DNA of 19,984 nt from CAUZSN01 sp963582345 (GTDB lineage: Bacteria > Planctomycetota > Planctomycetia > Planctomycetales > Planctomycetaceae). The translations under genes were made by a program, and so were the position numbers. The notes beneath the pieces were generated by a model, which did not search any database, was not told the origin of the DNA, and saw nothing but the letters and a program-made list of their open reading frames with translations. The stretch spans positions 1-19,984 of the forward strand of contig CAUZSN010000046.1 of NCBI GenBank assembly GCA_963582345.1. The letters run 5' to 3'. Shown here piece after piece: positions 16,013 to 19,984 of this stretch. The first letter of the stretch is position 1, and each line of letters starts with the position of its first letter.

Positions 16013-18106
16013 ATGGCGTCAGAAAAGTTGTCGCAAGCAACGGACTATCGTCGGCTTCTGACGGCGACAGTGTGTGTTTTTTTTGGTGCTCTGGTCCATT
16101 CGTTGTTCTGGCAGTCAGTGGTCGAAGTCCAAGAAATGGCGATGTTGATGATGAGCGCCGGACTTTGGCATCGTATCGTCACGGCGCTTGGCGGTATAGC
16201 TTTTTCAGGTCCATTTGGTTTGACCCTTGATTTTGCTCCCATCTTTCTGTTCAACATTTGTGTTGGTGGGTTGTGCTGGTTTATGGGAGCGTTTTGGATC
16301 GCGAAAAAGACCCATCGATCTTGGCCGCAAGCACTCGCCGTTTGGGGCCGGAATGGCTGGTTATGGTGGCTAGTGCCCGGTCTGTGGGAGTTGCTGCGAT
16401 TGATTGCAATGAGGTCTGAGCTTTCAAGCTTGACAGACTTGCTGCTCGCAAGTCCTCACATGGTCGAATCGTTGACATTGGCCGGGTGGATGGCAACATT
16501 CCTAACGCTCGTGCGTCCACCGTCGTCCAATGCAATGCTGCCCGCAGCAGTAACCGACACGCGGCGAATTCCGGTCGCGTTATGGATTGCAGTGGGGATC
16601 TATTGCTTCGTGTTTATCGTGATGAATTGGCAGCTTTATCGCGGTTTATTAGTGCCACACGGGGACTCGGCGATGTACGAAGAGCATTTGTGGAACCTGA
16701 CGCATGGAAAGGGGTTTCGAAGTTATTTGGATCAAGGTCTGTTCTTGGGCGAGCACATTCAGTTCGTGCACGTGTTCCTGGTGCCCTTATACTGGTTGTG
16801 GCCGTCGCACATGCTTTTGGAATTGTGTGAGTCACTGGCATTGGCGAGCGGCGCAATACCCATATTCGGGATCGCCCGCCGACACACCAATTCGAGACAG
16901 GCGGCACTCTTGCTCGCTGCGGCTTACTTGCTGTATTGCCCACTGCACTTCCTGGACATCTCGATCGATTTAAAAACGTTCCGCCCGATCAGTTTCGGTG
17001 TGCCGTTGATGTTGTTCGCTCTGGACATGCTGGAACGTGGAAGGTACCGCGGCATGGTTCTGCTCATGCTGCTAGCGCTGTCGGCAAAAGAAGATTACGC
17101 GATAATTATTGCACCGCTTGGTGTGTGGATAGCCCTGTGTCGTAAAGATTCGTTAAACGAAAGGCGCTGTTTCCGACTAGGATGGGGAGTAGCTGTGTTC
17201 GGAATTGTGTACCTTGCACTCGTTGTCACGGTCCTCATTCCGTGGTTCCGAGACGGCGCCGATCCTCATTACTCGGGTTACTTTGCCGAATTGGGAAGTA
17301 CACCGGCCGAGATCGTGGAAAGTGTCGTCGCCAACCCTTGGCTACTGCTAAGAAAGCTGTTGAGCGCCAGATCGATCATTTACATGCTTGTGCTACTCGT
17401 GCCACTGGGATTTCTGCCTTTGCTATCACCTTCGCGATTGACGGTTGGGCTGCCGTTGTTTGCTGTTTTATGCATCTTGGAATTGTCGACCACGCCCGAC
17501 GGCCAAGGACAGATTTTGGTTCCCTTTCACCACTTTCATGCGCCCCTGTTGCCCATTCTGTTCTGGGCGGCTGCGGCAGGATTGGGGCAGGTGCGCATCG
17601 TTTGGCGTTTCGTTGCCGGGAAGCGGATACCCGAACGACAAATCTCCTCTACAGCAAGAATTTTTCAATGGTCAACTCACTTCATTTGGACAAATGCACT
17701 GGCAAGCGCATTATTCTTAAGTTTCAGCCCGCTAGGTCTTGGATTTTGGGACCGCCATTCGAACTGGTATTGGCACGCCCTGTACGTGCCTGGAAAACGA
17801 GCCACGTTGTTTCCAAAGGTGTTCGAGCTGATTCCCGATGAGGCACGAGTCGCCTCGACCGATTTTATTCACCCTCGATTCACTCATCATGAACGCTCGT
17901 ACGATTACAGTCATTACGCGCGGGAGATCAGCGATTATGAACAGAAAGTGCCCAAGGATACCGATTTCATCATCATCGATACGCAACACAATTACAGCGA
18001 GATCAAGGCGCCTGAGGATATTCGTGAATATCGAGAAGAGCGCGACCAGTGGGAGCTACTGTGGCACGATGGATATTTCATTGTGCTAAAACGTATACGG
18101 ATCTGA
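16013..18106 (+). CDS. DUF2079 family multi-pass membrane protein
   Basis: This 697-residue protein has about fourteen hydrophobic helices and a soluble C-terminal domain (about 590-697). The core from residue 213 has the DUF2079 pattern: PHGDSAMYEEHLWNLTHGKGF (215-235), then FLGEHIQFVHVFLVPLYWLW and LALASGAIPIFGIARR. D218 and H248 take the place of the acid and histidine seen in GT-C membrane glycosyltransferases, to which DUF2079 is thought to be related; no enzyme activity is proven for the family. The N-terminal 190 residues form an additional membrane block. ATG 16013 follows a weak GTAGG. The 120-base spacer before it contains nothing else of note. A membrane-anchored SGNH hydrolase follows after 39 bases, suggesting a joint job on a surface polymer. 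Confidence 0.82.
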   Translation: MASEKLSQATDYRRLLTATVCVFFGALVHSLFWQSVVEVQEMAMLMMSAGLWHRIVTALGGIAFSGPFGLTLDFAPIFLFNICVGGLCWFMGAFWIAKKTHRSWPQALAVWGRNGWLWWLVPGLWELLRLIAMRSELSSLTDLLLASPHMVESLTLAGWMATFLTLVRPPSSNAMLPAAVTDTRRIPVALWIAVGIYCFVFIVMNWQLYRGLLVPHGDSAMYEEHLWNLTHGKGFRSYLDQGLFLGEHIQFVHVFLVPLYWLWPSHMLLELCESLALASGAIPIFGIARRHTNSRQAALLLAAAYLLYCPLHFLDISIDLKTFRPISFGVPLMLFALDMLERGRYRGMVLLMLLALSAKEDYAIIIAPLGVWIALCRKDSLNERRCFRLGWGVAVFGIVYLALVVTVLIPWFRDGADPHYSGYFAELGSTPAEIVESVVANPWLLLRKLLSARSIIYMLVLLVPLGFLPLLSPSRLTVGLPLFAVLCILELSTTPDGQGQILVPFHHFHAPLLPILFWAAAAGLGQVRIVWRFVAGKRIPERQISSTARIFQWSTHFIWTNALASALFLSFSPLGLGFWDRHSNWYWHALYVPGKRATLFPKVFELIPDEARVASTDFIHPRFTHHERSYDYSHYAREISDYEQKVPKDTDFIIIDTQHNYSEIKAPEDIREYREERDQWELLWHDGYFIVLKRIRI

Positions 18107-18145
18107 TTTAATCTCTTTTCCCTTATCAAGCACGAACAAAACGCT

Positions 18146-19285
18146 ATGTCGCTTCTTTATGTATCAGACGCTTACTTGTTGGGTATAACGCTGTGGCTGC
18201 TTGCAGGCACGGTCGCGCTGTGGCTGCTAGTGTGGCTCCGAAGGAAATGGAAATCACATTCTGGTCGGCGACGGTGGACCCACGTAGCGTTTTCAATGTG
18301 GGTCGTTTTGGCGGTACTGACCGGTGTGGAGCTTTATTATGCGTTCATGTACGACACGACTGATTCATTTAACATGACCAACGTGTCGGTCAAGTGGTTG
18401 AAAATGCATGCAGATCGTCAAAAGAGACCGCTGCATACCGACGGCAGACGAGGTTTTTTATATCGCGACGACCACGACTTTCCTAAATCAGTCGGTCCCC
18501 AGCGCCACCGCATCTGTTTTTTCGGCGACAGCTTTACCTTCGGACACGGAATTGCGAACATCTCTGATCGCTTCAGTAATCGAGTGGGCGAGGCTTTCGA
18601 ACGACGTTCCCCTGGCAAATTCAGCGTGACTAACCTTGCAGATCCCGGCCGCGATCTAAACTGGATCCATCTTCAACTTCAAGAGTTATTCAAAGCCGGA
18701 TATGCGATTGATACAGTCATCTACGTCGTCTGCCTGAACGACATCGAAACGTTTGACCCACGTCATAGAACGTACTACGACAATTTTCGTGGACGGGTCG
18801 GCGGCCCGGAGTTCTTCCTTTTCCGCGACACGTACTTTTTTAATCTTATGTATTTTCGGCTAAAGCAATTTACGGTGCCCGAGGTTCGCAATTATTACTC
18901 CTTCGTAAAAGAATACTACGAGGGACCGCCTTGGCAGAGGATGCGACGAAAACTTGACCGCGTGCATGAGCTTTGTCGCATTAACGAGGCTGATTTCCGG
19001 ATTGTCATCTTTCCATTCTTGCACAATCTTTCATCGCACTATCCTTTCCAAGAGGCGCACAAGCTGATTGCCGACTACGGTCGGGAATCGAACATTCCTG
19101 TTCTCGATTTGCAATCGGTCCTGGCCGCGCACGCTGCGGAAGGACTGACGGTCAACCGCTTCGACGCCCATCCCAACGAACTAGCGCATCAGCTGGCGGC
19201 CGAGGCGATTCAGAAAAAGTTACTGAGCGACCTTTTTAAATCAGCGATCGTATCTAAGATGAACCCGAGTGAATCCAAAGAGTGA
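18146..19285 (+). CDS. Membrane-anchored SGNH/GDSL hydrolase
   Basis: Two hydrophobic helices (about 9-31 and 47-67) anchor a hydrolase domain. Block I is FFGDSFTFGHG with catalytic S129; block II is NLADPGRD with G168; block III is VCLNDIETFD with N198. Block V is FDAHPNELAH with D340 and H342. The complete Ser-His-Asp set and oxyanion residues suggest an active esterase or acetyl-transfer-like enzyme, probably facing outwards. Similar proteins remove or add acyl groups on polysaccharides or lipids. The gene starts at ATG 18146, 39 bases after the DUF2079 stop, and is followed after 39 bases by the STAS gene, so these three may be co-transcribed. Substrate is not deducible. Confidence 0.85.
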   Translation: MSLLYVSDAYLLGITLWLLAGTVALWLLVWLRRKWKSHSGRRRWTHVAFSMWVVLAVLTGVELYYAFMYDTTDSFNMTNVSVKWLKMHADRQKRPLHTDGRRGFLYRDDHDFPKSVGPQRHRICFFGDSFTFGHGIANISDRFSNRVGEAFERRSPGKFSVTNLADPGRDLNWIHLQLQELFKAGYAIDTVIYVVCLNDIETFDPRHRTYYDNFRGRVGGPEFFLFRDTYFFNLMYFRLKQFTVPEVRNYYSFVKEYYEGPPWQRMRRKLDRVHELCRINEADFRIVIFPFLHNLSSHYPFQEAHKLIADYGRESNIPVLDLQSVLAAHAAEGLTVNRFDAHPNELAHQLAAEAIQKKLLSDLFKSAIVSKMNPSESKE

Positions 19286-19324
19286 ACCCATCCGATCCGA
19301 GTTGAACTCAAGAAGAATTGCGTC

Positions 19325-19831
19325 ATGGCTGAGTCGCTGAAAGTTTTCGAGCTAGAACAGCAGGGCGACACGTTGATCGTGATTCCCAAAGGTGACGCGG
19401 GTGGATATCGCTACACCGAGGTGCACCTGGAATCAGACGCGGTGCTCCCGTGTTTGCATGACTCGCAGATCAGGAATTTCATCGTCGATTTGTGGCAAGT
19501 ACAGCTGCTGGGCTCGATCATCATCGGGACTATCATCAAGCTGGTACGCAAAGTGGAAAATGTCGTTGGCAACTCGGCGTTTTGCAATGCATCCGACGTA
19601 ATGCTCGAAGTGCTCGAGACGATGGACTGCACCAATTTATGGCCACACTTTGCGACACGCGACGAAGCACTATATCGGTGCATCGACAACGAGAGTCTTG
19701 AGCGGCTCATCACTCACAGGCAGGCTGAGTTATCGAAGATTACCCGCTGCATTTCGGAACCGCACGTGTTGGCGGGCAGCAGACTTGGACGGGGACTTTT
19801 CTGCAAACGACCCGCGGGGTACAGCGACTGA
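19325..19831 (+). CDS. STAS-domain protein (anti-sigma-factor-antagonist type)
   Basis: Residues about 5-125 fit a STAS domain. A beta-strand core (DTLIVIPKG) is followed by NFIVDLWQVQLLGSIIIGTIIKL (51-73), then NSAFCNASDVMLEVLETMDCTNLW and ATRDEAL. These are the positions of the usual 'vDls...DSSGLg...l.l..' pattern. The phosphorylation loop reads GSIIIG where classical anti-anti-sigma factors have DSSGLG: Ser64 is kept but the acid and second serine are lost. The domain may bind a partner without the normal kinase switch. Residues 139-168 lie antisense to the YTV gene end and resemble no STAS sequence, so the ancestral stop may have been near residue 138. ATG 19325 is 39 bases after the hydrolase gene. 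No RsbW-like kinase or sigma factor is nearby. Confidence 0.75.
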   Translation: MAESLKVFELEQQGDTLIVIPKGDAGGYRYTEVHLESDAVLPCLHDSQIRNFIVDLWQVQLLGSIIIGTIIKLVRKVENVVGNSAFCNASDVMLEVLETMDCTNLWPHFATRDEALYRCIDNESLERLITHRQAELSKITRCISEPHVLAGSRLGRGLFCKRPAGYSD

Positions 19832-19984
19832 CTTTGTACGGGACCTGACGCGGGACACATCGTTTGCGAGTGACCATTTGGGTTGTGCAAACGCGTTTGC
19901 ACACACAATAAGGGACTTTCTTGGTCCGTGTCTCGTTGACGTAGCTACACACCGTGTACGGAATCTTCTTTTTAATGTACTCTC
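19740..19984 (-). CDS. YTV-repeat cysteine-rich protein, C-terminal part (5' end outside window)
   Basis: The minus-strand frame is open to the window edge and ends with TAA at 19740-19742; about 81 C-terminal residues are visible. They are built from short repeats: KKIPYTVCSYV, KKVPYCVCKRVC, RQVPYKVSRCTP and RKVPVQVCCPP, with a Cys in nearly every unit. The motif Pro-Tyr-Thr-Val (YTV) is the name-giving core of a planctomycete-specific repeat found in large, disulphide-rich cell-wall proteins. The size of the full protein cannot be judged. The 3' end overlaps the plus-strand STAS gene by 92 bases, tail to tail. A GTG within the repeat at 19952 could be mistaken for the start, but the repeat continues upstream of it. 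Confidence 0.85.
   Translation of the reverse strand, partial: EYIKKKIPYTVCSYVNETRTKKVPYCVCKRVCTTQMVTRKRCVPRQVPYKVSRCTPRVVCRKVPVQVCCPPTRAVPKCSG
19884..19903. repeat. Perfect 20-bp palindrome inside the YTV gene
   Basis: TGTGCAAACG is followed directly by its reverse complement CGTTTGCACA. The sequence encodes Val-Cys-Lys-Arg-Val-Cys of the YTV repeat, so the symmetry may come from the repeated Cys and Val codons. It also resembles LacI-family operators with a central CG. Confidence 0.7.

Overview
The window looks like a chromosomal segment of a planctomycete (Planctomycetota, probably Pirellulaceae-like). This is inferred from protein content: the C-terminal end of a cysteine-rich YTV-repeat surface protein, a winged-helix/receiver hybrid regulator of a type I associate with this phylum, a FlgI-like domain fused to HEAT-type repeats, and many large membrane and surface-polymer proteins. 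Base composition is near 50% GC and Shine-Dalgarno sequences are weak or absent for several genes. Genus cannot be set from the sequence alone.

Layout. 3-332: C-terminal end of an ExbB/TolQ/MotA proton channel cut by the window edge, with no ExbD after it. 333-770: a non-coding stretch with a good sigma70-like promoter and a hairpin that covers the ribosome binding site of the next gene. 771-2708: a candidate lipoprotein with a FlgI (P-ring) domain and HEAT-like repeats. 2774-6658: the chromosome-condensation ATPase SMC. 6659-7421: the largest gap; its second half is a run of hairpins that may be a structured RNA or leader. 7422-7994: a small excisionase-like HTH plus degenerate receiver protein. 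8167-9837: a GT39-like membrane glycosyltransferase. 9983-10459: MoaC (molybdopterin synthesis). 10570-11562: a long-chain polyprenyl diphosphate synthase. 11701-13431: a duplicated ABC-2-type permease preceded by a well-spaced promoter. 13550-14818 and 14897-15892: two CNNM/CorB-type membrane proteins in tandem, separated by a short repeat-bearing spacer. 16013-18106: a DUF2079 multi-pass membrane protein. 18146-19285: a membrane-anchored SGNH/GDSL hydrolase. 19325-19831: a STAS-domain protein. 19740-19984 (minus strand): the end of the YTV protein, which overlaps the STAS gene tail to tail.

All genes but the last are on the plus strand. They are mostly housekeeping or envelope genes, not one operon. 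The tightest sub-groups are the CNNM pair and DUF2079-GDSL-STAS, whose spacers are 78, 39 and 39 bases. No tRNA, rRNA, transposase, CRISPR array or phage gene was seen. I did not find a clear new multi-gene system. The most unusual items are the hairpin-rich region upstream of the HTH-receiver gene, the FlgI-HEAT fusion with its occluded ribosome binding site, and the antisense overlap of the STAS and YTV genes.
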